Positions 43,630-55,848 are shown, counted from the stretch's first letter. The stretch: 64,000 bases of DNA from Schizophyllum amplum (GCA_007026445.1 VDMD01000004.1:1302001-1366000), one strand, 5' to 3'. Program-made: numbers and translations. Notes: generated from the sequence alone by a model not told the origin.

Positions 43630-46600
43630 ATGGCGTCGAACAAACCCAACAAATTGGCGTTCTTGTCGATGCCGGCACCGGCATCGTATGTCGCTGGTCT
43701 TGGTCGAGGGTGCGTTGCTACGCGTTGACATGGGGTCTGATAGACTGAACCGCATTCCAGAGCGTCAGGCTTCACAACCCGGTCCGACATTGGACCTGCG
43801 CGAGAGGGACCGTCTGCAGAAGTCATTGCGTGCGTGTCAGATACCCTTCTACTTGAGCCATATTGACAACCTCCAAGGGAAGCGCAAGCGCGCCGTGGTG
43901 AAGAGCAGGAGGTCGACCCAGAGCAGTTCCAGGACCCAGACAACGAATTTGGTCTTTTCGCTGGCACGACCTACGAGGCTGATGATGAGGAGGCGGATAG
44001 GATCTACGAGAAAGTGGACGACGCTATGGACGCGCGACGAAGGGCGCGCAGGTGCGTGCATTCTGGTTAGTTCCCTCACTCGGTGCTTATGCGGCTCTTA
44101 CGTGTTCCAATATAGGGAGGCGCAGGAGCAGATTGAGATGGCGAAGCACCGCGCAGAGCGTCCGAAGATCCAGCAGCAATTCGCGGATCTGAAGCGCGGA
44201 CTGTCAGCAGTGACGGACTCAGAGTGGGAGAACCTACCAGAGGTGGGCAATCTCACGCGCAAGAAGCGACGGAGAGAGGAGCGAGCATATGTCGTTCCAG
44301 ACAGCGTCATTGTCGGCGACCGAGGCAAGAATGAGTTCGAGAACGCCCTTGATCCAAGGCAGAATGAGGTATGTGGCTCTTGCGCCAGTTCCTCCCTTAC
44401 GTGTCTCACGCGTTCTCCCAGACTGGAGGCTTTGACACAGCAGCGGATCCTGGCGCAATGACCAACTTCATCGAAATCGGACAAGCGCGTGACAAAATTT
44501 TGTCACTGAAGTTGGACCAGGTCAGTAGCTATACAGTTGCGCTGGTCGTTGTTGACTTGAAAAATCTTTAGATATCCGGCACAGCCACGACGTCGGGCTC
44601 ATCAACTTCCATCGACCCCAAGGGCTATCTCACGTCGCTAGACAGCGTCATTATCAAGTCGGATGCCGAAATTGGCGACATCAAGCGAGCACGCATGTTG
44701 TTTGATTCCCTTGTCAAATCCAACCCCAAGCACGCACCGGGATGGATTGCGGCTGCGTGCTTGGAGGAGCACGCTGGACGCATGGTCGCAGCTCGCAAAC
44801 TCATCAAACAGGGCTGCGAGATGTGCCCAAAGAGCGAAGATGTATGGCTAGAAGCGGCACGACTACATGTATGTGTCCTGTTTCTTTTAAAGATGTCGGA
44901 AGTACTGATTCTTCGACAGAACAACGACGATGCTAAAGTCATACTCGCGAATGCCGTTCAACATGTTGGTCAGAGCGTCAAGATTTGGCTAGCTGCTGCC
45001 GACCTGGAACATGACGTGAAGGCAAAGAAACGGGTGTTGCGGAAAGGTACGTGCTTATGCTTCACTTTGACTTTCTCGTACTCACATGTTTACAGCGCTT
45101 GAGCATATCCCCAACTCGGTCCGCTTGTGGAAGGAAACTGTCAGCCTCGAGACATCTGCCTCTGACGCTCGCATTCTCCTTGCCCGCGCAGTTGAAGTCA
45201 TACCTCTTTCCGTGGAGTTGTGGCTGGCGCTCGCCCGTTTGGAACCTGTGGAACGCGCGAAGGCCGTGCTTAACAAAGCACGCAAAGCTGTCCCGACAAG
45301 CCACGAGATCTGGATAGCCGCCGCTCGTCTTTGGGAACAAGTGGCATCCGGGCAGCCCGAGGCGGAGAAGCTTTCCCAGTATGTACTGGTGGACAAAACG
45401 ATCGCCTCGGCTGTCGGAGCTTTGCGACAACATCAAGTGCTGCTGACTCGCGAGCAATGGTTGAAGGAGGCCGAGAAGTGCGAGAGCGAAGGTGCTGTCC
45501 GGACGTGCGAGGCTATCGTCAAGGCTACTGTCGCGATGGACATCGAAGAGGAAGACCAACTCGATACCTGGGAGTCCGATATCGACGGCGCGGAGGCACG
45601 AGGGCGCGTTGGCACGGCACGCGCGATCTTGGCATACGCTCTCAAGGTATATCCGAATGTCAAACACCTCTGGATACGTGCCGCGGAGCTCGAGAAGGCA
45701 CATGGGACGCGCGAGAGCCTGGACAATATTTTGAGCCGTGCTGTTCAGCATTGCCCGCAGACGGAGGTGCTTTGGTTGATGGGAGCCAAGGAGAAGTGGC
45801 TTGCTGGAGATGTTCCTGCTGCGCGCGAGGTCCTGGAGCGTGCGTTCATCGCCAATCCCGAAAGCGAACAGATATGGCTGGCAGCAGTCAAACTCGAGGC
45901 TGAAAACGGCGAGGTCGATGTCGCTAAACAGCTACTCATCCGCGCGCGTGACGTGGCTGGTACTCAACGCGTGAGCTCCTTTTTCCCTGACAGAGATGGT
46001 ACTTATATCTGCTCAGATATGGATGAAGTCTGCCGTCTTCGAGAGGCAGCACGGCGATTTCGACGCTGCATTACAGACGGTTTCGGCTGCTCTGAAGAAA
46101 TATCCGAAGTACGCCAAGCTCTATATGGTCCAAGGCCAGATCCACGCCTCGCAGAAACGATATGCGGCAGCTCGCCAAGCGTACGCTGCCGGTCTTAAAG
46201 CTGTTCCAAAAGAGCCTGCACTCTGGATACTAGCCAGTCGTCTCGAGGAGCTGGACAACAAGAGCATCAAGGCTCGCGCGCTTCTTGAGAAGGCACGTAT
46301 GGTCAATCCTGGCGTTGACACGCTCTGGGCTGAGGCGGTGGGCGTTGAAGAGCGCTCAAGTGGCGCGAATCAGGCCAAAGCCACCCTCGCTCGTGCGCTG
46401 CAGGAATGCCCAAGCTCTGGTCTCTTGTGGTCCATGGCGATCTGGTCGGAGGCGCGTCCTGCGCGCAAGGCAAGATCCGTCGACGCCGTCAAGAAGACCA
46501 ACGACGATTCACTTGTGCTCTGCTCCATTGCGCGCCTGTTTTGGAGCGAGCGCAAGATCGAAAAGGCACGTGAATGGTTCGGCCGCGCCGTGGCGCGTGA

Positions 46601-46862
46601 CGAGCACGACTACGGGGACATCTGGGGCTGGTGGCTGAAGTTCGAGCGCGAACATGGGACTGAGGTAAGGCGCTAGTTTCTGATGCTATATGGGTGGCGT
46701 ATGCTCACATTCTGTCAGGAGCACCGTGAGCTCGTAAGAGCGAAGTGCGCGCAGACCGACCCGCATCATGGGCCTGTATGGCAATCGATAGCGAAGGACG
46801 ACGGGAACAGAGGCAAGCATACGAAGGAGATATTGGAGCTCGTCGCGAACGCATTGCAGTAA
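43630..46862 (+). CDS. PRP6: Prp6/Prp1 U4/U6.U5 tri-snRNP splicing factor
   Basis: Bridges U5 and U4/U6 snRNPs in the spliceosome. The ATG at 43630 gives MASNKPNKLAFLSMPAPASY. The PRP1 N-terminal domain follows over three small exons (FTTRSDIGPAREGP, EVDPEQFQDPDNEFGLFAG, ADRIYEKVDDAMDARRR, RPKIQQQFADLKRGLSAV, KKRRREERAYVVPDSVIV). Then about 15 HAT/TPR repeats run from 44580 to the end (HAPGWIAAACLEEHAGRM, ARKLIKQGCEMCPKSEDVW, SVRLWKETVSLETSASDAR, SHEIWIAAARLWEQ, GDIWGWWLKFEREHG). The stop is at 46860-46862 after LELVANALQ. About eight introns; about 920 residues, matching the family. Confidence 0.96.
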
Positions 46863-47117
46863 TGTAAGCGATTTGTTTTGCTAGCCTTTGTCCGAATGTG
46901 TGAACCTCCAGTCAATCAGTACGTCATCTGCGTCTTACCCGGGTGAGGTCATTGTCTCTGGATTGGAAGAAGTCGTGTCCTCATCAGCTCTGTCGATGGC
47001 GATATCTTGCACCATTGTACCAACTCACTTACAGCCGCTTATTGGCGTCCAGCGTTTATAATGCTCGCTTCTGTGGAGTGAGCGTATCTGCCAACCTCCC
47101 CTTTCTCTCTCTTCAGC

Positions 47118-47837
47118 ATGTCCGTCTTTCAAACGTATGAGCAGAACAATGCCGCCTACGCATCCGATTTCGACAAGGGCGCACTCCCAATGCCACCTGC
47201 TAAGCACGTCGCTATAGGTCTGACGCGAGCCAGTACACCGTTCAAGAAGCTAATCTTGGCACTATAGTAACTTGCATGGATGCCCGTGTCGAGTATGTCC
47301 CGCCCGAAGCAAGCACAACCTTACTCACATCCTTCCAGGCCTGCTTCTCAGCTTGGTATAAACCTGGGAGATGCTCACGTCATCCGAAATGCTGGCGGCC
47401 GAGCGTAAGTAAGTTTTGCCCTTTCACTGCCGAACTCGCCGCGACTGTGCTGTCCCACAGGCAAGATGCTGTTCGCAACCTCGTCATCTCCCAACGCTTG
47501 CTTGGTACGCGCGAGATCCTTGTCTTCCACCACACGGATTGCGGTATGCAGACCTTCAAAACGGAGCAATTACGCGGCATCGTCAAGGACGCTGCACCCG
47601 GCGACTCTGCCGTGGTGAATGCGGTGGACAAGTTTGATTCTTTCCTCGAGTTCACAGACGTAGAAGGGTCTGTGACAGAAGATGTCGTGTTCTTGAAGAA
47701 CCATCCGTTGATTCTTGCCGAGACGACGGTGACAGGCTGGGTGTATGATGTCAAGACTGGCAAGGTGAGTACCGAGACCTTCGTCTTTGCATCTTCGAGA
47801 CTGACTATAAATGAACCAGATTTCACGCGTGGTATAG
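47118..47837 (+). CDS. Beta-class carbonic anhydrase
   Basis: Zinc enzyme for CO2/bicarbonate interconversion, probably cytosolic as no targeting peptide is visible. The ATG at 47118 gives MSVFQTYEQNNAAYASDF. Short exons join to VAIVTCMDARVEPASQLGIN (Cys zinc ligand and the Asp-Arg dyad), then LGDAHVIRNAGGRAQDAVRN, LVISQRLLGTREILVFHHTD and CGM (His and Cys ligands), and TVTGWVYDVKTGK. The last exon adds only ISRVV. About 170 residues: this is the compact subgroup of the family, shorter than plant-type beta enzymes. Introns include a GTCTGACG..CACTATAG pair inside VAIV. Confidence 0.92.
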
Positions 47838-48629
47838 TGTGACAATCCTCACTGAGGATCGGTATGTGCATGTAAAGCACGCAATGGACCTTTGACGGTG
47901 CCGCGTACGTCTCGCTTATGAGCGCTTCTTTTTCTGGCTTGCACTTGACTATACCGCGCGCTGGCACTTCAGTACAGTCAGTCGCGGGCACTAAAATCCG
48001 GTAACTACATGGGGCGAAACGCTTGTCCTCTATTGGCATAGCGGCAGAGGATGGTCTGCCAGTGAAGTACCTGGAACCTGCCGTCCGTTGCGAAGCTGCG
48101 GCGTCTTAGCTGCCCTACTCACTCCCAACATGCTCCGACAACTATCCGGCCACCAGCCTTGCTCACGCTGATTACAGCAGTTCCATCAGAGTTTTCACTC
48201 TCTTGATGGACTCGCGCTAGACTTGCATTCATTGACGTTCCCGGCTCCGTCGCGGAGGTTCCGGCCACTAGATGGATGCACGGATCTTCGCACATTGTCG
48301 CCGACGCGTTCGCCGGCGTGCACAGCCAAATTCACCAGCGAGGCATCCGGCCAGTGGGTCTGAGCCAGTCTGAATGGGTTGCATGCACCGTCGGAGGCAT
48401 GGAAAGTCAAACGTACTTACTTACTCGTCGTCCTCGAACCTGCCTCGAACACCAGTTCCTGGAACATCGCGCAGAAGGTGCATGGCCCACGGCATTGCAT
48501 GTCCGTCGATCTGCGTATATAAGAGCCGGCATGTTGTCTAGCCTGCCCTCGTTCCTAACGCCTCCTTCATCAGCACGACCCACTTGCACGCCTCTTTCTT
48601 CCACCACTTCACTGACTACCCTCTCCAAT
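47838..48629. other. Intergenic; carbonic anhydrase 3' flank and promoter of the secreted protein
   Basis: No gene recognised. Contains the TATA box at 48516-48523. Confidence 0.5.
48516..48523 (+). promoter_or_regulatory. TATA box of the small secreted protein gene
   Basis: TATATAAG, 107 bp upstream of the ATG at 48630, followed by a pyrimidine-rich leader. Confidence 0.6.
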
Positions 48630-49266
48630 ATGATGCAGACCGCCGCCCTCCTCTCGCTCACCCTCGCCGCTGTCGCAAACGCGAAGACCTTCCGCGCCGC
48701 GACGACCTCGCCCTACGGCCAGTCATCGCTCAACTTGGAGACCTTCAACACGACCTACGGCGTCGCAATCTCCGGTCGCAACCCCGTCGACACCACCATC
48801 CGCGCGGACCTTGATGAGGCGGGCAATCTCGTCATGGAGTGCCCCTACGCCGGATACGTTGCGGCCCTCATTCCGACAGACCCCCCGCAGGAGCCCGCCG
48901 CGTACCATGTCCAGTTCGTCGAGTCGACAAACAGCCTCCCGGAGGAGGCAATTGTTGGCGGCTGGGCGCTCTCCTACGATCGCAAGGGATTGGCCAACGA
49001 GGCGTTCGTCAAGGTCAACAACACGTTGGTGAGTCTTTGCGACCTCAACACAGTGATGGGGCTGACCGTTATGTAGATCGGCGACGGCATGTACACGGCG
49101 CTCCAGGTCGGCGATGATGCTGGCTACTTTGTGCGTGTTTCTTCTTGGCTGCTGCATCTAGGCTGACTTGTCATAGGTGTCGTGGCTCAACGACAGTTGG
49201 GTAAACCACTTCGACACCGAGTGGTACCTCGTCTTCGACAGCACCGAGGGTGCCGCCACTTGCTAA
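48630..49266 (+). CDS. Small secreted protein of unknown function
   Basis: I do not recognise the family. The ATG at 48630 gives MMQTAALLSLTLAAVANA, a good signal peptide with a cut after ANA. The mature part of about 160 residues begins KTFRAATTSPYGQSSLNLET. It has sequons at NTTY, NNTL and NDSW, only two cysteines (MECPYAG and the C-terminal ATC), and many aromatic and acidic residues. Two introns are needed (GTGAGTC..TATGTAG after VNNTL, GTGCGTG..GTCATAG after DDAGYF). Beta-rich composition and size would fit a lectin-like or wall-associated protein, but that is a guess. It opens a group of secreted-protein genes running to 56.9 kb. Confidence 0.85.
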
Positions 49267-50383
49267 GCGAGTTGCCAGACTGGACTTGCTGCTTCTCCGG
49301 CACCTTCGCAAGGGAGGATGACTTTGCATGGACTTCTGAGACTGCTACAATGGACTTCAGTTATAGGGTTGTGGGATACGCACACGGTTGCCTATGTTCG
49401 TGTAGGCACGACTTACTCTTGCTTCAATTTACTCGATAGTCATAGCTACCTAATGTCAATGGGCTTGATGTTGTGGCTTGCTTATGGAGTGAGTAGATTT
49501 ATGTACCGTACTGATCCTGGCTCTGCGGAGGATGAAGACAGATGACTGTGCAGTCAGTCGGGAGTCCTGGTCAACCTCACTAGACTCTCGCCTGCTCTCG
49601 CGGGCGCTCCTCATGATATGTTCATCCACTCCGATTTGCCCTATGTAGATCATGAGAAAAGATGCTGAAGATTGGAGCACTCGCAGGGCGAATGCAGAGT
49701 ACGACTCCAGTCTCCCGACATCTTGATCAACAATCCGACCGAGAAGTACAGTCACCTGTCAGGTCGTGTGACCGACTTTGTTCAACTTCTCTGCCTCCCT
49801 TTCACATTGCTCGCAAACGTCCAGTTCTACAAACCTCTGCACGGGGAGACTAGAACGTCCACTGGTCGACCTCAGATCGTTCTGTAAGTATCGTGCGCCT
49901 GACGAATGTGTCCGCGGTCCTCTCCAAACATTCAGTCTGTCCATGTTCAAGTAGTATTGAGCCCGTAGATAGTAGTTGACTGACGAAAAATAACCAGATA
50001 TTAAGCGCGTATGGTAGTAAAAGTTGAACGGAGGTATAGACCGTATAACGACAGGGAGGATTATACGCGGCTGGCAAATGTGTGCAAAAACCGAATGGAA
50101 GACGAACCGTACAACCGAAAGAGAACAGGGAAAAAGAAACACGGATGCACGACCGAAGGAGACCCTCCCGACACACAGATAACCGACACCACCACCCACA
50201 TACGCGCGAAGTTCGATTCGAGTAATTGTTGCCAAATGGCGTCCACGATGATACGCTAAAGTTACAGTCCTTTGGTCCGAGTTATCATGAGGAGTCATGA
50301 GGGCTAGCAGAGTCGCGTGAATACGCGCCGGGGTATACTGGGAGAGTCCATAACGCGTCCGGGGCATATTACCTCAGACACGC
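49267..50383. other. Convergent intergenic region of 1.1 kb
   Basis: Lies between the stops of the secreted protein and the glucanase. Both 3' untranslated regions must be here. The open frames show no family likeness. Confidence 0.5.
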
Positions 50384-52000
50384 TCAACCGCAGATGTTCG
50401 GGTTCTGGATGGCGGTCGGGTCCCAGGGGATCCAGCCGTTGTAGAGGCCGGCTTGGTACGCCCACTCCTCTGCCCCCTCGGCCTTCCACGTCCACATAAT
50501 CCATCCCTCGCCCTTCTCGTAGGTGATGACTTGTGCCTCCCAAAACGCGCGTAGGCGGCCCTTGTAGTCATCGCTGAACGAGTTGCCCGTGCCGGTCATC
50601 CCGCTGCAGCTGCCAACGTAGGGGCTGCCCGAGTAGCTGCCGTCGTAGCGCGCACCGATACCGCGACCGTTAAGGTAGCGGGCACAGTCGGTGTACGCGG
50701 GCGTCCACTCGCCGACGATGGTCCATAGGTCAAAGTTGGCCAGCGAGCTCGCCTTGTTGCAGACAGTGGAAACGTGTTCGTCGAAGCTCATGGCGGCCTC
50801 CTACAAGGCCGACGATATGAGTGACTATGATACGAAGACGAAGAGGTAATACGTACAGAGTCAGAGAAGATGGTGTAGATGTGCGTGTCCATCGCGACGC
50901 CCTCAAAGTCGTGCGGTGTCATGAAGCCGTTCCAGTAGCTCAAGTCTTGGAAAGCGTCATGAATGAGCTCGACGGTGTTGCTCTCGCGGCCACTGCCATA
51001 GGGGAAGCGAATGTTGCCATAGCTGTCCCTCCAGAACTGCGCAAGAATAATCAGTTCGAGTAACCGCCGTGAGAAAGATGTAGCAACTACTCACCTGACG
51101 CACAGCTGAAAGGACATCAGAGCCCTGGAAGCCGGCAGGCCTGCAATTGGTTAGCATTGACGTGGAGACGGGGCGCATACACCCGCTCACTCATTCAAAG
51201 GAGCGATGATAGTGACGGTATCTGTCCGGTCCTTGAACATGTCCGCTAGCGTCTTGATGACGGCGTTAGAGCGGTCGATGTTGGACTGGCTAGTGTGCCA
51301 GGTGGGATAGTTCATTCGTTGACCGGAGTTATCGAAGCTGTAGGTCCAGGAGTGAGAAGAGGCGTGCGCGAAGCGTCCGAAGAGAGTACGGACCCATTCT
51401 GGCTTCCCGGTACACCTTAGTGAACGGTCAGTATGGGCGCTAGACACGCGTCAGGTACAATTTTGACTTACCGTGCAGGTCGACAATGACCTTGAGGCCG
51501 TATATCGAGGCCCAGTCGACGGCATTGTTGAGGTGCTCGATCTGACCCTGGATGTACGGCTCATCGCCGACGTCGAATGCCCAGTAGCCGATAGGCAAGC
51601 GGACGTGGTTGAGTCTGGCGTGCGATTAGCGCCCGGTATAGACGCAGGTGGCGATGCTGCTCACCCCGCTGCGGCGATCTGCGCAAAGTCGTCCTCGGTG
51701 ATAAACGTGTTCCAGTGGTTGTAGAGGGCGGATGCAGCGGCGTCGCGGTCCTGGTACGCGCAGAAGGTGTACTCATCGACGATGCCGTCGTTTCCCGTCG
51801 CGTCAAATAGCGAGGGCGTGATCCAGGGCTGGGCGACATGAGCGGGACGCGTTGCTGACACGGTTGCGACGCACCTCGAGCACGAGCCAGCCGCCTAGGT
51901 TGACGCCGCGGACCTTGTCTGCGCCATAGTTGAAGCCCGGGGAGATGGCGAGAGAGGAGGCGAAGAGCGAGAGAGCGAGGGCGGCGCGAACAGAGGCCAT
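50384..52000 (-). CDS. EXG1: Exo-beta-1,3-glucanase, glycoside hydrolase family 5
   Basis: Secreted glucan 1,3-beta-glucosidase acting on cell-wall beta-glucan. The ATG at 52000 gives the signal peptide MASVRAALALSLFASSLA. Exons then give VRGVNLGGWLVLE and PWITPSLFDATGNDGIVDEY, then GLNHVRLPIGYWAFDV, IYGLKVIVDLHG, IIAPLNEP (catalytic acid Glu in LNEP) and LWTIVGEWTPAYTDC (nucleophile Glu in GEW). The C-terminus has GWIMWTWKAEGAEEWAYQAG and ends NPNICG. Paired cysteines fit the fungal Exg1 fold. About 415 residues with about six introns. All catalytic features are intact, so it should be active. Confidence 0.95.
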
Positions 52001-52740
52001 GGCGGTTGGGAAAAAGAAAGCGCCCGGACTCAGTTTATATATGATTGGTGGAGCCGACTTGGTTGTATGTGCTCACTTCTTCTGCACGCCTGTTGCCTCG
52101 AGTGGCGTCGTTACGCCATCCAACCTATTCTCGTCACGTTGCCGCTGCGCTTTCACAGTCCCTCAGCCTGCAAAATCACCTGTCTCCGATATGCGCGCCG
52201 CCTTTTGCCCCCCCACTGTCGCCTTCTCGTCCTAGTCCTTCCCCAGTCCCGGCCGTCCATTACCTCGACTTGGCGCCCATCGAGGAGGCGGACGCGCCGG
52301 GCATGTTGAGATTGATTGGCACGTGTATTGATCGCGGCCTGATCGATCGCGAATCGCGACGATCTTCCCCGCAAATGCCCCCGCGAGTGGCCAAGCGCCT
52401 TCGCCCTCCCAACCACACGACCGCAAGCAGAGCGCCTGAGGTCGACTGGTGAGTCAGGTCAGCCGCGTTCCATGACAGCGTCCCCCGGGAACGTGGTGCA
52501 CAACACGGCGTTCATACTTGCCTCCAAGCTCATCAGGCGATCTCCCTTGTACCTATACAACGGCCGAATGTCCGTAGGATCGCTGGCGGTGCTCCACTTC
52601 GTTGTGCCCGTGGTATCATGTGGGATAAGCACCGCGAAAAGCGGTGGTCATACATGTCGTCTGTCGTCGGCGCGCTCGAGCTACCCTTTCAACGTGCCGC
52701 CACCATCACGCTGCGATATCTCCGTCCCGGTCTCTCTCGG
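52001..52740. other. Intergenic; glucanase promoter and 3' flank of the HAD phosphatase gene
   Basis: Contains the TATA box at 52034-52041 for the glucanase. A long frame on the plus strand (about 52045-52452) lacks an ATG at its start and any family likeness. Confidence 0.5.
52034..52041 (-). promoter_or_regulatory. TATA box of the glucanase gene
   Basis: TATATAAA on the minus strand, 34 bp upstream of the ATG at 52000. If used, the leader would be only a few bases, which is unusual; a start slightly inside the leader is possible. Confidence 0.45.
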
Positions 52741-53915
52741 TCACGTCTGCTTCAACTCCGGACGTGCGCGCACCCACGCGACCACCTCCTCCCAGTTCTT
52801 CGCTCGTGTCAATGGCGCACCGGGCGGGATGTGGTCTTCGAGATGCTCGTCTTTCCAGAACTCGCGTCCATTCTCCCTCTTCAGACGCTCTTCAAAGACC
52901 ATCTCCGGCTTCGCGTCGTCCCCCGACGACACACGCTTGTTCCATTGGTAGTCGCCGAACAGCAGGACTTGCACCTTGTGCGGTATGTGACTCGCGGTAA
53001 CGCATTGCAATGCATTCTCCGACGAGTCATCGATGAGCACCTTGGCTTTCAACCCGGCGCAGACCTGTAGCGTTTCTATGAGCACGAGACGCAGCTTCCC
53101 AGGGACAAGCTTACCTCTGCCTTACTCAGCTTCGTGATGACTTCGTGCTCAGCTTTGGTGGCATTCTTGAATTGTCCTACGGACCGCGGTCAGCGCATAG
53201 CAGAACCTTCGACATCCGCGGAGCGTACCAGTGCATATGATGGTCTCAAAAGTCCCTGCGCATCCAAGGTCAGCAGACAATGCCCACAGTGGACAGTCGG
53301 CAGGCGTATTTACCTGGAAAGTGCTCTTCCACCCATCGCCAGCTGTCGTCTGCCTGGTCCGGATTGCGTGCCGTCACAATGAGCAGCCTACGCCCTGATT
53401 AGCAAAAATCGTGCGACGTCGGTGGCAGCTTCACCGAAAGCCCATGTCCTTTAGCGCCCGCGTGCCCTCTACCGCACCTGGTACCACCTCCGTTTGGAAG
53501 ATCCGCTTTGTGGCGTAGTAATCCGCGACCTTGTGCGCGGTCTCCTTTGGTGAGCCCCAGTACTTGTTCTAGTTTGCTATCAGTTTCTTCCCTCTGTTAC
53601 GCCATCACCCCCACCTACTCACCTTCCAATAATAATAATCTTCCCGCCTTTAGCTTCGCATGTGCACCGAATGCGATGTGTCCACGCACAAAGAAAATCA
53701 TTCACTGTCATATCCGTCCCGTACACATCGTTATGCCACTCGGCGACCGAGCGGTTTGTCTGCGCGAGCACGTCGTCGAGATCGACGGCGATAACGGGCG
53801 CTTGAGTCCCCTCATGCGAGATGAGATGCAGTTTCTCGAGCGCGGGCGTCTGGCTCTGCGACCGGTCCGCGGGAGATGCGTCAGCGGCGGCGATCTCGGA
53901 GGCTGGAGCAGACAT
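52741..53915 (-). CDS. HAD-family phosphatase, 5'(3')-deoxyribonucleotidase (NT5C)-like
   Basis: Probable soluble phosphatase. The ATG at 53915 starts MSAPASEIAAADASPADRSQ. HAD motif I is VIAVDLDDVLAQTN (nucleophile Asp and acid/base Asp in DLDD). Motif II is LLIVTARNPDQ and motif III/IV VCAGLKAKVLIDDSSENAL (DD pair). A 17-nt exon near 53635-53650 supplies YYYYWK between VNDFL and NKYWGSPKETAHKV, a spacing typical of NT5C-like proteins. The end is RARPELKQT at 52741. About 250 residues with four introns. Substrate cannot be told from the sequence. No signal peptide, so it interrupts the run of secreted-protein genes. Confidence 0.85.
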
Positions 53916-54450
53916 AGCCGGAAGTAATGAAGTAAAGTCCAGCGAGAGACTTGGCAATGGCAGTGGGAGGAGGACTCGGAGGCGCTTGATCGGCGAGGAT
54001 CACTGGCGGACCGATAAACCGATGCCGCCTCCTTCCCGGATGCACCAGCTGGCTCCCGATTCGAAAACCAACTTGCCTTTTGCGCTCACAATGTTTAAGT
54101 CGTGACCACTTTTGGGCCTTTCTTGCGCCTCTCACGGAGAGCCACGGTCATCTCGGTTATTGTACCCATGATGGGAGACATCATTCATCGATAAGTACCG
54201 TCCTCTACAGCTCCCAGTTCTGCCTTTCATCGGCGACACGGTCACCGGGTACGAAGCCCAAGCTGAATGAGCCTCAGCCATAGGCAGGCGTGCCTCACAT
54301 GTGCTCTCTCTTCCATACCTGCCCTCACCATCCTGCGCTCTTCTCCGTCTTACACCCCTCTTGGCACACTGAAATGTCCGGCAACGTATAAAAGTCTTCA
54401 TCTCCGCCTTGGGCCTGGTCAGTCGGCGACAGGTGCTCTCTCTCCCCGAT
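53916..54450. other. Divergent promoter region, HAD phosphatase and cutinase
   Basis: 535 bp between the two start codons. It carries the cutinase TATA box at 54387-54394; nothing else recognised. Confidence 0.5.
54387..54394 (+). promoter_or_regulatory. TATA box of the cutinase gene
   Basis: TATAAAAG, 57 bp upstream of the ATG at 54451. Confidence 0.6.
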
Positions 54451-55636
54451 ATGCGCCTCCGAGTCGCAGTCCTCGTCCCCGTAATCTGATTTTCGCCTTA
54501 GGCTGCTTAGCGCGCTGACGGTAGCCTAGCTATGCGCGGGTGCAGCGGCGCTGAGCATCCCTGTCGATCACAAGGCGGCTGCCTGCGCGCCTGTTATGCT
54601 GATCCATGCTCCGGGGACGACACAGGAGGGGCTGGACTCCGTCGGGGAGCCCCTGGCGGCGGGACTTGCGAGCGCTATACCAGGGTACGTCGTCAGCAGA
54701 CTTGGCCGTAGCGGGATCTCTGACTCCTCCTTCGCCTTCCAAGTTTGAGCGCGCTGGGCTTGCCATGTGAATTACGATAATCGTTATGCCTGCGTTGGCT
54801 CATGCTCATTACTGGGGCAATATTCATCCAGATGACAGTAAGCAGGTCATAGTCGTGTAACTTATTCGTCGCTGATCTTCGATATCGCTCCAGCATCCGC
54901 GGAATACTTGGTCACGCCCGCCCAGGGTGCGAAAATCATGGCGGACACGATTGTGCGCATGCTCCTGCTTCTTTGCTTCCCAACATCTTGCTCACTGCAA
55001 TCCAGGAGGGTCAACTCCTTGCCTGTCCTGATCAGAGATTCATCCTGAGCGGATATTCGAAGTGAGCCTGCCCTTTCCTGAAGTTTCCTGGTCTGACTAA
55101 GGCATATTTCAGGGGAGCTATGGTCGTGCATTGTCAGTCAACGCTGCTTCACTGTACTTCTGTCTCTCACATCGTGTCAAGTGACTAGCGCCGCTTTGTT
55201 AACGGCTGAGAAAGCCAGGGTTTGTGGAGTATCCGTTTTCGGGGTACGTGACTCTATTAGGCCTTGAATGGCGCCGGGCACAGTACTCAACGTCTCTCCT
55301 TGAGCAGGACCCGTACGACAAGGACGGGGTGCTCGGTCTGCTAGGTCTAGATGACAGTAAGCCGTAAAGCTGCTCTGTGGGTTGCATAACTAATAACCGT
55401 CGGGTACTTTATGCAGACTGGCCAATCACGAACCCTCTCGTCGGCGGGAATATCATCGAGTAAGTTATCACCGTGCTAGGCTCGGTCGTCGTCGCTAATG
55501 TTGTTTCGTGTGGAGGTTCTGCAACGAGAACGATATCTTTTGCGACGGCGGCCTCGACGTCGACGCGCATCTGGCTTACCCAACGGACGGGTCTGTCGAT
55601 CAAGCTGTGAATTTCCTAGTGCCTCTATGCAGCTGA
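54451..55636 (+). CDS. Cutinase-family serine esterase (CE5 type)
   Basis: Secreted ester hydrolase. The gene is chopped into about eight small exons and has no long open frame. Exon 1 (54451-54480) gives MRLRVAVLVP; a 49-nt intron leads to LCAGAAALSIPVDHKAAACA, completing the signal peptide. Then follow VMLIHAPGTTQEGLDSVG (oxyanion region), AEYLVTPAQGAKIMADTI, and ACPDQRFILSGYSKGAMVVH with the nucleophile Ser in GYSKG. EKARVCGVSVFGDPYDKDGV comes next. FCNENDIFCDGGLDVDAHLA holds the catalytic Asp and His, and the end is VNFLVPLCS. The D..C..H spacing matches cutinases and acetylxylan esterases. Exon limits between about 54685 and 54895 are uncertain, so a defect there cannot be excluded. Substrate (cutin, acetylxylan or other) is unknown. 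Confidence 0.8.
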
Positions 55637-55848
55637 AAGATCTCAGGATGAGAAGACGTGTCGAGCTCAGCATTACAACCTATCCCATACTTCGTACGCT
55701 TCTCTGATGCATATTATCTCCCCGGTATACAAGTTATAAATGGTATATATCACCCAAGGAACCCGAGGCAATCCAGAACCAAGATTTTGACCTTTACCTC
55801 CCATACACCGCAAGTTCTCCATATTGACAGCCCGAACGACGGGATTGC

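Noticed and set aside
53619..53957. Upstream start MPSLSLDF for the HAD phosphatase and similar extensions (for example of the C2H2 gene to 22125)
   Set aside because: The codon there is TTG, not ATG; the first ATG is at 53915 (and 21909 for the C2H2 gene).
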